From: Lysobacter sp. MMG2
GTDB lineage: Bacteria; Pseudomonadota; Gammaproteobacteria; Xanthomonadales; Xanthomonadaceae
Length of the DNA stretch: 64,000 bases
Direction of reading: 5' to 3'
Assembly: GCF_016735495.2 (NCBI RefSeq)
Contig: NZ_JAERQY020000001.1
Location: 806,001-870,000, forward strand
Below are positions 48,543 through 57,788 of this stretch, piece by piece. Position 1 is the first letter of the stretch. Each line of letters begins with the position of its first letter. The notes below the pieces were generated by a model. It was given only the letters and a program-made list of their open reading frames with translations. It ran no database searches and was not told the DNA's origin. The position numbers and the translations under genes were made by a program.

Positions 48543-49376
48543 GTGAACCGCGCCGCCCCGTCCACCGCCGCCACTTCCGACGCATCGCGACTGGGCTCGC
48601 TCCTGCGCGAATGGCGCGCGGCGCGTCGGCTGAGCCAGCTCGACCTCGCGCTCGACGCCGGTGTCTCGGCGCGCCATCTCAGTTGCGTGGAAACCGGCAA
48701 GTCGCAGCCCAGCCGCGACATGATCGCCCGCCTCGCCGACGCACTCGACATGCCGCTGCGCGAGCGCAACGCCCTGCTGGTCGCCGCCGGCTACGCGCCG
48801 CGCTATCCCGAAACCGCGCTGGCGACACCGGAACTGGCGCAGGTGCGGCGCGCGATCGAGTTCATCCTCGCCCAGCAGGAACCGTATCCGGCGTTCGTGC
48901 TGAACCGGCACTGGGACGTGCTCATGGCCAACGCCGCCGCGATGCGCGTCAACGCCTTCGTGATGCACGGCCGCACCAGCGCGCATACGAACATGATCCG
49001 GCAGATCTTCGATCCCGACGATCTGCGCGCCGCCGTCGACAACTGGGAGGAAGTGGCCGGCGACCTGATCCGTCATCTGCACGGCGAGATCGCCGCCGCA
49101 CCGTCGGATACGGCGGCGCGCGAATTGCTGGACGAAGTCCTCGCCTTCCCCGGCGTTCCGGCGCGCTGGCGACTGCGCGATGTCGAAGCCGCACCCACGC
49201 CGCTGCTCACCACCGTGCTGCGTCGCGACGAACACCGCCTGCGTTTCTTCTCCACCATCACCACCTTCGGCACGCCACGCGACGTGACGCTGGAAGAACT
49301 GCGCATCGAATGCTGCTTCCCGGTGGACGAGGCCACGGCCGCGCTCTGTCGGCGTCTTGCGCAGGACGCGGGCTGA
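48543..49376 (+). CDS. XRE/MmyB-type transcriptional regulator
   Basis: 277 residues from GTG 48543. The HTH_31/XRE domain (about 10-75: LGSLLREWRAARRLSQLDLALDAGVSARHLSCVETGKSQPS) is followed by an MmyB-like PAS-fold ligand domain (about 100-265: EPYPAFVLNRHWDVLMANAA, LRFFSTITTFGTP). ATGs at 48492 and 48507 fall inside the operator array and were rejected as starts. MmyB proteins bind fatty acids and usually control a neighbouring dehydrogenase or hydrolase; here the divergent hydrolase is the likely target. Confidence 0.92.
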   Translation: MNRAAPSTAATSDASRLGSLLREWRAARRLSQLDLALDAGVSARHLSCVETGKSQPSRDMIARLADALDMPLRERNALLVAAGYAPRYPETALATPELAQVRRAIEFILAQQEPYPAFVLNRHWDVLMANAAAMRVNAFVMHGRTSAHTNMIRQIFDPDDLRAAVDNWEEVAGDLIRHLHGEIAAAPSDTAARELLDEVLAFPGVPARWRLRDVEAAPTPLLTTVLRRDEHRLRFFSTITTFGTPRDVTLEELRIECCFPVDEATAALCRRLAQDAG

Positions 49377-49397
49377 ACACGTGCGCTGGTGGCTTTT

Positions 49398-49523
49398 CCT
49401 TCTCCCCTTGAGGGAGAAGGTGCCCGAAGGGCGGATGAGGGGTACGCGCGCAAGCGCGTAACCGCGCTTCGCGCGTCCCCTCTTCCGGCGCTGCGCGCCA
49501 CCTTCTCCCGCAAGGGGAGAAGG
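49398..49523. repeat. GGAGAAGG-type paired palindromic element
   Basis: 25-base arms 49398-49422 (CCTTCTCCCCTTGAGGGAG...) and 49499-49523, with one mismatch, flank TACGCGCGCAAGCGCGTA and other inner hairpins. It lies between the XRE gene and the cytochrome gene. Confidence 0.85.
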
Positions 49524-49591
49524 GAAACGTTTGCTGGCCTGTTCTCCCACCGCTTCCCGTATCGGTGTTCACATCACCTGAGAGCAAGGCA

Positions 49592-50482
49592 ATGCGGCGT
49601 GTGGCGAAGTGGCTGGGCTGGAGCGTGATCTTGCTGGCGGCGATCGTGGCGGGCGTGTTCGCGACCGCCTGGGCCCTGAGCGAACGGGCGTTTTCGCGCA
49701 CCTGGCACGTGCAGGATCCGCCCTTGGCCGACACGGTCGCCAGCGCCTCGCCGGAACGCGGCCGCCATCTGTTCGCCACGCGCGGTTGCGCCGACTGCCA
49801 CGGCGCCGACGGCGCGGGCAAGCTGCTGGTGGACGCGCCAGGCGTGGTGCGCATCGTGCCGAGCAACCTTACGCGCAGCGTGCGCGATCCGGCCTGGACT
49901 GACGATCGCCTCGCCGCCGCGATCCGCCACGGCGTCCGCCCCGACGGCACGCCGCTGATGATCATGCCCACCGGCGATTACACGGACCTGGACGATCAGG
50001 ACGTCGCCGCCATCGTCGCCTTCATGCGAACGCTTCCGGTGGTGGACACCGATCCGGGGCGCACGCAAGTGCATCCGTTTGGCCGCGTGCTGTACATGTT
50101 CGGCAAGCTGCCGCTGGTGCCGGCCGAACGCGTCGACCACACGCCGCGCGAGCGCACGGCGCCGCCAGCAACGGCCAGCGTCGCCTACGGAAAATACGTC
50201 GCGCAGGTGTGCACCGGCTGCCACGGTTCGGATTTCGCGGGCGGTTTCGTGCTCGAACCCGGCACGCCGCCCTCGGCCAACCTCACGCCGCATGCGAACG
50301 GACTGGCGACGTGGAACGAAGCCGACTTCCTTCGACTGATGCGAACCGGCCAGCGCCCCGACGGCCGCCACCTGCATCGCATGATGCCGTGGAAGTCGTA
50401 CAGCCAGATGCAGGACGTCGAGCTGCGCGCGGTATGGGCTTATCTGGATTCGCTGCCGCCCTCACCCGGCCGCAAGCAATGA
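49592..50482 (+). CDS. membrane-anchored dihaem cytochrome c
   Basis: 296 residues from ATG 49592. An uncleaved N-terminal helix (WSVILLAAIVAGVFATAWAL) anchors two class I cytochrome domains with haem motifs CADCH (near residue 69) and CTGCH (near 208). Candidate axial Met residues lie in MIMPTGDY and HRMMPWKSY. Such proteins pass electrons between dehydrogenases and oxidases in the periplasm. The PQQ dehydrogenase 2.3 kb away is a conceivable donor, without operon evidence. Confidence 0.93.
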   Translation: MRRVAKWLGWSVILLAAIVAGVFATAWALSERAFSRTWHVQDPPLADTVASASPERGRHLFATRGCADCHGADGAGKLLVDAPGVVRIVPSNLTRSVRDPAWTDDRLAAAIRHGVRPDGTPLMIMPTGDYTDLDDQDVAAIVAFMRTLPVVDTDPGRTQVHPFGRVLYMFGKLPLVPAERVDHTPRERTAPPATASVAYGKYVAQVCTGCHGSDFAGGFVLEPGTPPSANLTPHANGLATWNEADFLRLMRTGQRPDGRHLHRMMPWKSYSQMQDVELRAVWAYLDSLPPSPGRKQ

Positions 50483-50497
50483 CGCCGACCGCGCGCG

Positions 50498-51040
50498 TCA
50501 GTCGATGCGATAGACGCGCGCCTTCGGCATCCCATCCACGACCTGCAGGAACCAGCGACCCGCGACGCCGGGGACGACGAGGATCTCCGGCGCGTCGAGC
50601 GTCTTCGGCAATTTCAGCGCGCCCTTGAGCACCTTCCACTGCTGCCCGTTCTCCAGCTCGAATACCGTGCCGGGCTCCCAGCCACTGACCGAACCCTTCA
50701 GGCGGCTCTTGATGGGTTCGTCGTTGAAGCCGATCAGTGCGGAGCGATCGCGACCGGCCTCGTCGTCATGACGCGCCGCCGGTGCGCTGGCAATCGGCGC
50801 ATTGGCTGGCTCTGCCGCCGTCGTCGGTGCAGCGGCCGCCACAACCGGCGTCGATCGCTCCTGCGCCTCGCGCAGCATCCCGTTGAGCCGGCCCAGTTGC
50901 TCCGGCGTAAGCCCCACCGAACGCAGCTGCTCCGGCGTGAGCCGCTCCTCGATGTTCACGTAATGCTGCGCCCATGCGGCGGGCGACAGCGCGAGCGCCA
51001 CAACGAACGACACGGCAACGGACAGGAACGACGGCTTCAT
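50498..51040 (-). CDS. secreted hypothetical protein with LTPEQL repeat
   Basis: 180 residues from ATG 51040. Signal peptide (VAVSFVVALALSPAAWAQ), then a tandem LTPEQLRSVG / LTPEQLGRLN, an Ala/Pro linker (about 70-100) and a C-terminal beta domain (SRLKGSVSGWEPGTVFELENG, WKVLKGAL, ILVVPGVAGRWFLQVVDG). The C-terminal part resembles small OB- or SH3-like envelope domains found in xanthomonads. Convergent with the cytochrome gene. No function can be assigned. Confidence 0.85.
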   Translation of the reverse strand: MKPSFLSVAVSFVVALALSPAAWAQHYVNIEERLTPEQLRSVGLTPEQLGRLNGMLREAQERSTPVVAAAAPTTAAEPANAPIASAPAARHDDEAGRDRSALIGFNDEPIKSRLKGSVSGWEPGTVFELENGQQWKVLKGALKLPKTLDAPEILVVPGVAGRWFLQVVDGMPKARVYRID

Positions 51041-51104
51041 CGGGGGCGCCTCGGGGATCGACGGCGCCACTTTGCTACGGTTTCATTTCAACGAGGTGAC
51101 AGCC

Positions 51105-51788
51105 TCAGGCCTCGCCGCGACGCAGCGACCAGAACGCTATGTCGCAGCGCTGTTCGTAGCCGCCGCGCGCGTAGAGCTCCTTCGCGCGGGCGTTCTCGTT
51201 GGCCACGTGCAGGAACGGCGTGCGGCCGCGCGCGAGGTTGTCGTTGCTGAGCATCGCCAGCAACCGGCGCGCGTAACTGCGCCCCAGGAACTCCGGGTGC
51301 GTGCACACTGCGCTGATTTCCTGCCAGTCGTCCATGCCCATGCGCTCGCCGATGATCGCGGCCAGTTGCCCGTCCTGGTAGATGCCGAAATAGCGCCCCA
51401 ACTGCATCGTGTACGGGCGGAAGTAATGGGGGTAGACCAGCGCGGTCAGCGCGAGCACGTCCTCGCGGTGCGCCTCGCCCAGCTCGATGATCTGCGGCCC
51501 GTCGACTTCGTCCATCGGACGCGTGCAGACCATCTGCGCCAGCATCGCCAGCTTTTTCGCTTCGAAGCCTTCCGGCACGCGCGGAAGGCGGTCGAGCAGC
51601 AGCGCCGTCTCGCCGGGCGCGAGCAGCGCCTCCAGCGCTTCGCGCGCTTCGACGCCCTCGCGAGGCACGCCCAGGAACGGCGCGATGTGCGCCGGATACC
51701 GCATCACCTCACCCTGCGCGAGAGCGATGCCGCGATGCCGGCTGCGCAGCGCTTCCCAGATCGGATTGTCCAGAATGTGTCCCGTCAT
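51105..51788 (-). CDS. GNAT-family N-acetyltransferase
   Basis: 227 residues. The GNAT core lies in the second half: EISAVCTHPEFLGRSYARRLLAML is the acetyl-CoA loop, PFLHVANENARAKELYARGGYEQ the C-terminal strand-helix. The N-terminal 100 residues form an extra domain found in FR47-like GNATs. The stop overlaps nothing; it starts seven bases after the MATE stop, so the two form an operon. Acceptor unknown. Confidence 0.93.
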   Translation of the reverse strand: MTGHILDNPIWEALRSRHRGIALAQGEVMRYPAHIAPFLGVPREGVEAREALEALLAPGETALLLDRLPRVPEGFEAKKLAMLAQMVCTRPMDEVDGPQIIELGEAHREDVLALTALVYPHYFRPYTMQLGRYFGIYQDGQLAAIIGERMGMDDWQEISAVCTHPEFLGRSYARRLLAMLSNDNLARGRTPFLHVANENARAKELYARGGYEQRCDIAFWSLRRGEA

Positions 51789-51795
51789 CGTCGCC

Positions 51796-53244
51796 CTACA
51801 CCTTCACCGTTTTCCATTTGCCGCGCGAGAACAGCCACAGCGTGAACAGACCCACCGCGGTCTCGGAGACGAACACCGCCCAGAACACGCCCGAATACTG
51901 CCAGCCCAGATGGATGGCGAGCAGATAAGCCAGCGGAATCTGGATCAGCCAGAAGAACACGACGTTGATCTTGGTCGGCGTGACCGTATCGCCGGCGCCG
52001 TTGAACGCCTGCACCGACACCATCCACCAGCCGTACACGAAGTACGAATACGACAGGATCCTCAGCCATTCGCCGCCCACCTCGATCACTTCCGGGTCGG
52101 AGGTGAAGATCGCGATCAGCTCGTGATGGAACAGGAAGAACGCGACCGACATGGCGAAGGTGAAGGCCATGTTGTACCAGCCGATGTGCCACACCGCCGC
52201 TTCGGCGCGCTCGGGGTGATCGGCGCCGAGGTTCTGCCCCACGAGCGTCGCGGCCGCGTTGGACATGCCCCAGGCCGGCATCAGCGTGAACATCATGATG
52301 CGGATGGCGATGGTCGCACCGGCGACCGCGTCGCTGCCGATGCTCGACAGGATGCGCATCAGGAAGATCCAGGACGTCATCGACACCAGCATCTGGCCGA
52401 TGCCGCCCAGCGAGGTGCGCACGATGTTCCACAGCACCGCAGCGTGCACGGCGATCTGCGACATCGTCACGCGGATGTGCTTTCCGCCATGGAACAGCAC
52501 GTACAGCTGCAATGCCACGCCTGCGCCGCGACCGATATTGGTGGCGATCGCCGCGCCCTCGATGCCCAGCGCAGGAATCGGGCCCAGGCCGAAGATCAGC
52601 AGCGGGCACAGCACGATGTTCAGGCCGTTCGCCAGCCACAGCACGCGCATCGCGATGGCCGCGTCCCCGGCGCCGCGGAAGATCGCATTGATCACGAACA
52701 GCAGCATGATCACCGCGTTGCCGCCGAGCATCCACTGCGTGTAGCGGTAACCGTGCTCGATGCTCCACGCGTCGGCGCCCATCAGCCGCAGCAGGTCCTT
52801 CGCCCAGACGATGCCGATGATCGCGAACGGCAGCGACACCAATAGCGCAATGAGGATCGCCTGCACCGCGGTGATCGCCGCTTCCTCGCGCTTGTTCTCG
52901 CCGATGCGCCGGGCCACGATCGCGGTGACCGACATCGCCAGCCCCATCGCGATGGAGTACAGCAGGAACAGGTAGGTTTCCGTCAGCCCCACCGTCGCCA
53001 CCGCCGACGGCCCGAGCTTGGCGACGAAGAAGATGTCGACCACCGCGAAGGTCGATTCCAGCACCAGCTCCAGCACCATCGGCACCGCGAGCAGGAACAC
53101 CGCGCGGCGCAGCGGGATCTTCGTGTAGTCGGCGTTGGTGCCGCGGATGGCCTCGCGCAACTCGGACCATAGCGAGGCGCGCACAGCGGGTGATCCCGCG
53201 CCATTCGCGCCAGGGTCGAGGGTCGATTCGGGTTCGTGGCTCAT
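51796..53244 (-). CDS. MATE-family efflux transporter
   Basis: 482 residues with 12 predicted helices in two bundles. Family motifs: VPMVLELVLESTFAVVDIFFVAKLG, YRYTQWMLGGNAVIMLLFV, FRGAGDAAIAMRVL, and SNAAATLVGQNLGADHPERAE with AFNGAGDTVTP in the second half. MATE pumps export cationic drugs and metabolites against Na+ or H+. ATG 53244 was taken as the start of a 45-residue cytoplasmic N-terminus; the upstream extension of the frame looks non-coding. Followed by the GNAT gene. Confidence 0.94.
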   Translation of the reverse strand: MSHEPESTLDPGANGAGSPAVRASLWSELREAIRGTNADYTKIPLRRAVFLLAVPMVLELVLESTFAVVDIFFVAKLGPSAVATVGLTETYLFLLYSIAMGLAMSVTAIVARRIGENKREEAAITAVQAILIALLVSLPFAIIGIVWAKDLLRLMGADAWSIEHGYRYTQWMLGGNAVIMLLFVINAIFRGAGDAAIAMRVLWLANGLNIVLCPLLIFGLGPIPALGIEGAAIATNIGRGAGVALQLYVLFHGGKHIRVTMSQIAVHAAVLWNIVRTSLGGIGQMLVSMTSWIFLMRILSSIGSDAVAGATIAIRIMMFTLMPAWGMSNAAATLVGQNLGADHPERAEAAVWHIGWYNMAFTFAMSVAFFLFHHELIAIFTSDPEVIEVGGEWLRILSYSYFVYGWWMVSVQAFNGAGDTVTPTKINVVFFWLIQIPLAYLLAIHLGWQYSGVFWAVFVSETAVGLFTLWLFSRGKWKTVKV

Positions 53245-53392
53245 TCGGTCGTCCTGTTCGTCTGGAAGGGAATGCAAAGGCGCATCCCGCGCCTTTCCCG
53301 TATGACGAACGAAGCGTACCGAATTCGACAGCGCGCCACGACCACCCGGCGCGGCCCGCTGTTGTGCGGGCTCCGAGTGATCGAACGACGAG

Positions 53393-54121
53393 TCAGCCCA
53401 CCGCCAACCCACCCCACCCGCGCGCGAAGTCCTGCCACGCCGTCGTGCGCGGCAGCACCTGCATCAGTGCGAAGTGGATCGCGAACAACACGGTCAGCAC
53501 GATGAACGCGCTCTGGCCATGGCGGCCACGGTCGCGCCAGATCAGCACGCCGAGGATGAGGAACAGCAGGCCGAAGCTGATCAGCGGGATCGCCGGCCCG
53601 AGGCCCGGCATCGTGGTGGCCAGCAATCGTGCCAGCGCCGGATCTAGCAGCGTCAGCGTCGTGCCGACCATGTAGCGCGCGTGCAGCGCGGTATCGCGGC
53701 GGTGGTAGATCGCCAGCGCCCAGGACAGCAGGAGGATCGTCGCGGCGCCGATGGCGAGGTACAGGATGAACGTCTGGAAGCCGAAGCTCTGTGGCGTCGC
53801 GGCGGCCATGCGGATGCGCGAGAGCCACAGGCAGGTCAGCACGATCGCCGGCACCAGCGCATACGAGAACTTGCCGACCTGCCGGTGCAGGGCGAGACGT
53901 CGCGTGCGCACCAGCCACGGCTGCACGAACAGCATCGCGAACCACGACATCATCAGCGCGGCGTGCAGGTGCGTGACCGCGTCGGCCTCGCCAATGCGCC
54001 GCACGTAGCTGGGCCAGAAGCCCGCCACCGCCAAGGCCAACAGGGCCCAGATCCAGATCGTGCTGCCCGTGCCCCACAGGCCGGGGCGGCGCGTCGCGCC
54101 TGCATTCGAGATCACCGCCAT
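53393..54121 (-). CDS. seven-helix membrane hypothetical protein
   Basis: 242 residues from ATG 54121; GGAG eight bases upstream decides against GTG 54139. About seven predicted helices: WIWALLALAVAGFWPSYV, LHAALMMSWFAMLFVQPWLV, SYALVPAIVLTCLWL, FILYLAIGAATILLLSWALA, and SFGLLFLILGVLIW. A His-containing THLHAALM and LALHRQVGKFSY recall haem-binding or DUF2306-like membrane proteins, but the family is not certain. Confidence 0.85.
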   Translation of the reverse strand: MAVISNAGATRRPGLWGTGSTIWIWALLALAVAGFWPSYVRRIGEADAVTHLHAALMMSWFAMLFVQPWLVRTRRLALHRQVGKFSYALVPAIVLTCLWLSRIRMAAATPQSFGFQTFILYLAIGAATILLLSWALAIYHRRDTALHARYMVGTTLTLLDPALARLLATTMPGLGPAIPLISFGLLFLILGVLIWRDRGRHGQSAFIVLTVLFAIHFALMQVLPRTTAWQDFARGWGGLAVG

Positions 54122-54187
54122 CGTGGCCGCTCCATTCACCGTCGCTGGGAGAACGACGGACCGCGCTGGAAGCGGACAATCTTGTCG

Positions 54188-55261
54188 TCAGGACGCGGGC
54201 TTGCCCTGCATGCGCACCGCGAAGGCGCGCGCCGGGTTGTCGACGAACAGCGTGCGGATCGCATCCTCGCCCAGGCCGCTCTGCCGCAGCGCCGGGATCA
54301 ATGCCGTGAACAGCGGATCGAACGGCTTGAACTCACCGCCACGGGGCTGGCCGGCGTTGTACCAGCCCGCGTCCTGCGAGACGAGCACGCGCGCCAGCAG
54401 CCCGGCCTCGCGCATGCGCCCGATCAGCGCCGCATAGTCGGCCTCCTGCCCGGGACGAAAGCCATCGAACGACACCCACGCGCCGCGTCGCGCGGCCTCG
54501 ACGTGATGCGCGCCTTCGGCTTCATTCTGCGCATGGACCCAGATCCACGCGGAAGGGGCGACGCCCGAGGCTTCCAGCAGATCGAGCTGCGCGAAAGCGC
54601 ATCGCGCGTTGCGCCCGGGCGCCACCTCGCTCCACGGCCCGGTGTGCGCGGCGATCACCAGTCCCGTTTGCAACTGCGTCCGGGCCGCGGCGCGCAGGAC
54701 CTTGCGTTCGATCCCGGTCAGCGGATCGCCTTCGATGCCCAGCTTGATGAGGCCCGGCCGCACATCGGTGCCGCCGATGCCGTCGCGCCACTCGCCGATC
54801 CAGCGCGCGGCCAGCGCTTCGTCCGTGTCACTGTGCACGTAAGGTGGAATGAAGCGACCGCCGGCGGCGACGTAGGCGCCGGTCACCGTGAGCATGTGCA
54901 GGCCGCTTTCCTGCGAAAGACGGCGGATCAGCGCCGGATCGCGACCGAGCGTCGTCGCGGTGCAGTCCACGAGCGTCCGGCAGCCTTGGCGCCGGATCTC
55001 GCGCAGGTAAGGCAGGACCACCTCGACGACCTCGTCGATGTCGGGCGTCAGCGGTTGCGCCACTTGCTCGGCATGCGGGCGCAGATCGGCGTAGAGGTGT
55101 TCGTGCACCAGCGTCATGCCGAGTGCGTCGGCATCGACCGGACCGAGTACGGTCATCACCGTGCCGCCGTCCGGCCGCACATCACGACCGCTGCGGACGC
55201 AGCCCGGCAAGGCCATGGCCAACGACGACGCCAGCGCGCCGAGGAACTGCCTGCGATGCAT
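54188..55261 (-). CDS. Tat-exported phosphotriesterase-family lipoprotein
   Basis: 357 residues. RRQFLGALASSLAMALPGC combines a Tat signal with a lipobox. The PTE metal centre is intact: HEH in TLVHEHLYAD, carboxylated Lys in LIKLGIEG, His in IAAHTG and WVHAQNE, and Asp in VSQDAGW. Family members act as lactonases or phosphotriesterases; the location here would be the outer periplasm. Gene stands between the seven-helix protein and hutU in the same direction. Confidence 0.93.
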   Translation of the reverse strand: MHRRQFLGALASSLAMALPGCVRSGRDVRPDGGTVMTVLGPVDADALGMTLVHEHLYADLRPHAEQVAQPLTPDIDEVVEVVLPYLREIRRQGCRTLVDCTATTLGRDPALIRRLSQESGLHMLTVTGAYVAAGGRFIPPYVHSDTDEALAARWIGEWRDGIGGTDVRPGLIKLGIEGDPLTGIERKVLRAAARTQLQTGLVIAAHTGPWSEVAPGRNARCAFAQLDLLEASGVAPSAWIWVHAQNEAEGAHHVEAARRGAWVSFDGFRPGQEADYAALIGRMREAGLLARVLVSQDAGWYNAGQPRGGEFKPFDPLFTALIPALRQSGLGEDAIRTLFVDNPARAFAVRMQGKPAS

Positions 55262-55375
55262 CGGGCGACTCCGTGCGACAAGGCCCGCCGATCTTACGCC
55301 CGGGATTTCGTTACCGCCGAAACGAAACGGCCCGGTTGCCCGGGCCGTTCGCGGCGTGCCAGCGGGCGTGAAACT

Positions 55376-57040
55376 TCACGCCATCGGCAGCTTGAGCCCC
55401 TGCTCCTTCGCGCACTGCTGGGCGATCTCGTAGCCGGCGTCCGCGTGGCGCATGACGCCGGTGCCCGGGTCGTTCCACAGCACGCGCGCCAGGCGCTTGT
55501 CCGCTTCTTCCGAGCCATCGCAGACGATGACCACGCCGGAGTGCTGCGAGTAACCCATGCCCACGCCGCCGCCGTGGTGCAGCGAGACCCACGTCGCGCC
55601 ACCGGCGACGTTGAGCATCGCGTTGAGCAGCGGCCAGTCGGACACGGCGTCGCTGCCGTCCTTCATCGATTCGGTCTCGCGGTTGGGCGAGGCGACGCTG
55701 CCGCTGTCGAGGTGATCGCGGCCGATGACGACCGGCGCCTTCAATTCACCGTTGCGCACCATCTCGTTGAACGCGAGGCCGAGCTTGTGGCGCAGGCCCA
55801 GGCCGACCCAGCAGATGCGTGCGGGCAGGCCCTGGAAACTGATGCGTTCGCGCGCCATGTCGAGCCAGCGGTGCAGGTGCTCGTCGTCGGGGATGAGTTC
55901 CTTCACCTTCGCGTCGGTCTTGTAGATGTCCTCCGGATCGCCACTCAGCGCGACCCAGCGGAACGGGCCGACGCCGCGGCAGAACAGCGGCCGCACGTAC
56001 GCCGGCACGAAGCCCGGGAAGTCGAACGCGTTCTCGCAGCCTTCGTCCTTCGCCATCTGGCGGATGTTGTTGCCGTAGTCGAACACGGGGATGCCCATGT
56101 CCTCGAAGGCGAGCATCGCTTCCACGTGCACGCGCATCGACTTCATCGCCGCGTCGCGCACGCGACCCGGGTCCTCGGTCTGCATGCGCTGCCACTGCTC
56201 CACGCTCCAGCCGATCGGCAGGTAACCGTGCACCGGATCGTGCGCGGAGGTCTGGTCGGTGACGGCATCCGGACGCACGCCGCGGCGCACGAGCTCGGGC
56301 AGGATCTCCGCCGCGTTGCCCAGCAGCGCGATCGACTTCGCCTCGCCCGCTTCGGTGTACTTCTCGATGCGCGCGAGCGCGTCGTCGAGATCGGTCGCCT
56401 GTTCGTCGACATAGCGCGTGCGCAGGCGCATGTCGATGCGGCTCTGCTGGCATTCGATGTTGAGCGAGCACGCGCCCGCCAGCGAAGCCGCCAGCGGCTG
56501 CGCGCCGCCCATGCCGCCCAGGCCGGCGGTGAGGATCCACTTGCCCTTGAGGTCGCCGCCGTAATGCTGGCGGCCCATCTCGACGAACGTCTCGTAGGTG
56601 CCCTGCACGATGCCCTGCGAACCGATGTAGATCCACGATCCGGCCGTCATCTGGCCGTACATCATCAGGCCCTTCTTATCGAGCGCGTTGAAGTGCTCCC
56701 ACGTCGCCCAATGCGGCACCAGGTTCGAGTTGGCGAGCAGCACGCGCGGTGCGTCCGGATGCGTGGGGAAGATGCCGACGGGCTTGCCGGACTGCACCAG
56801 CAGCGTTTCGTTGTCTTCCAGTTCGCGCAGCGACTTCAGGATCGCATCGAAGCTTTCCCAATCGCGCGCGGCGCGGCCGATGCCGCCGTAGACGACCAGT
56901 TCGGTCGGATTCTCCGCGACCTCGGCGTCGAGGTTGTTCTGGATCATGCGGTACGCGGCTTCGGTCAGCCACGACTTGCAGGTCTTGTCGCTACCGCGCG
57001 GTGCGCGGATGACGCGGGAAGGGTCTTTGCGGGTCGACAT
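55376..57040 (-). CDS. hutU: urocanate hydratase
   Basis: 554 residues, full length. HutU converts urocanate to imidazolonepropionate with tightly bound NAD, the second step of histidine breakdown. Seen: [34 protein letters not shown], the NAD site [15 protein letters not shown], the active-site Cys region [15 protein letters not shown] and [19 protein letters not shown] six bases before ATG 57040. It diverges from a TetR regulator; other hut enzymes are not adjacent, though hutF lies at the window end. Confidence 0.97.
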   Translation of the reverse strand: MSTRKDPSRVIRAPRGSDKTCKSWLTEAAYRMIQNNLDAEVAENPTELVVYGGIGRAARDWESFDAILKSLRELEDNETLLVQSGKPVGIFPTHPDAPRVLLANSNLVPHWATWEHFNALDKKGLMMYGQMTAGSWIYIGSQGIVQGTYETFVEMGRQHYGGDLKGKWILTAGLGGMGGAQPLAASLAGACSLNIECQQSRIDMRLRTRYVDEQATDLDDALARIEKYTEAGEAKSIALLGNAAEILPELVRRGVRPDAVTDQTSAHDPVHGYLPIGWSVEQWQRMQTEDPGRVRDAAMKSMRVHVEAMLAFEDMGIPVFDYGNNIRQMAKDEGCENAFDFPGFVPAYVRPLFCRGVGPFRWVALSGDPEDIYKTDAKVKELIPDDEHLHRWLDMARERISFQGLPARICWVGLGLRHKLGLAFNEMVRNGELKAPVVIGRDHLDSGSVASPNRETESMKDGSDAVSDWPLLNAMLNVAGGATWVSLHHGGGVGMGYSQHSGVVIVCDGSEEADKRLARVLWNDPGTGVMRHADAGYEIAQQCAKEQGLKLPMA

Positions 57041-57097
57041 GGAACGCTCCGTCGGCAGGGGCGTCGCGTTCGCGACGCGCGGGGGTGCATGCCGGGA

Positions 57098-57103
57098 ATT
57101 ATC
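57098..57103 (-). promoter_or_regulatory. candidate hutU -10 box
   Basis: GATAAT on the minus strand, 58 bases before the hutU start, with CTGCCG at 17-base spacing as a weak -35. Confidence 0.3.
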
Positions 57104-57184
57104 GCGCCGTGCCCGCCGCGCGGCAGCGCCCGTATCAACACTGGCCGGCGATTGCGTGCGATTTTCCGCCGTACGGCGCCATTT

Positions 57185-57201
57185 TGTATACGCTGTATAC
57201 A
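57185..57201. promoter_or_regulatory. 17-base palindrome over the TetR start codon
   Basis: TGTATAC, GCT, GTATACA: perfect 7-base arms around three bases. The last base is the A of ATG 57201. Likely operator of the TetR protein and possibly its own -10 region. Confidence 0.75.
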
Positions 57202-57785
57202 TGAGCCGCCGCCCCGCCACTGCCGACCGCATCCTGCGCGCCGCGCGCACGCTGTTCGAACGCGAAGGCGCGGCCGGCGTAAGCATGCGCCGCGTGGCCG
57301 CCGCGGTGGGGCTGACGCCGATGGCGATCTACCGGCATTTCCCCAATCGCGAGGCGCTGCTCAAGCGCATCGGCGACGACAGCTTCGATGCGATCACGCG
57401 TCACTGGGACGCGCGCGGCCGCGGCGGTGACGTGCTCGAGCGCCTGCTGGCGGTGCAGCGCATCTATCTGGATTACGCGCTGGCGCATCCGCACCTGTTC
57501 GACCATGCGTTCTCCACGGCGCGCGACGATGCGCGGCGGTTTCCGGACGACTTCCACGCGCGGCGCTCGCCGACGCTCAACGTCGTCGCCGACGCAGTGC
57601 AGGACGCGATGCATGCCGGCGTCCTGCGCGAGGACGATGTATGGGACGTGGCGATGACGTTGTGGGCGCACACGCACGGCCTGATCGCGCTGTATCGCGC
57701 GGGACGTTTCAACTTCGACGATGCCGCATTCCGGCGCTATTACGAAGCGTCGCTGCAGCGGCTGCTGCGGGGATTGCTGACGTAG
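57201..57785 (+). CDS. TetR-family transcriptional regulator
   Basis: 194 residues. The TetR HTH (about 8-55) is [44 protein letters not shown]. The ligand domain has a C-terminal TetR_C_WHG-like stretch ([21 protein letters not shown]). No ribosome site precedes ATG 57201; the palindrome ends on the start codon, which fits a leaderless, self-repressed gene. Whether it also controls hutU is open, because hut genes are usually governed by HutC of the GntR family. Confidence 0.94.
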   Translation: MSRRPATADRILRAARTLFEREGAAGVSMRRVAAAVGLTPMAIYRHFPNREALLKRIGDDSFDAITRHWDARGRGGDVLERLLAVQRIYLDYALAHPHLFDHAFSTARDDARRFPDDFHARRSPTLNVVADAVQDAMHAGVLREDDVWDVAMTLWAHTHGLIALYRAGRFNFDDAAFRRYYEASLQRLLRGLLT

Positions 57786-57788
57786 CGG

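Noticed and set aside
53681-57430. Plus-strand open frame of more than 1200 codons opposite the membrane protein, phosphotriesterase and hutU genes
   Set aside because: It is a GC-driven shadow of hutU and neighbours; low-complexity composition and no motif.
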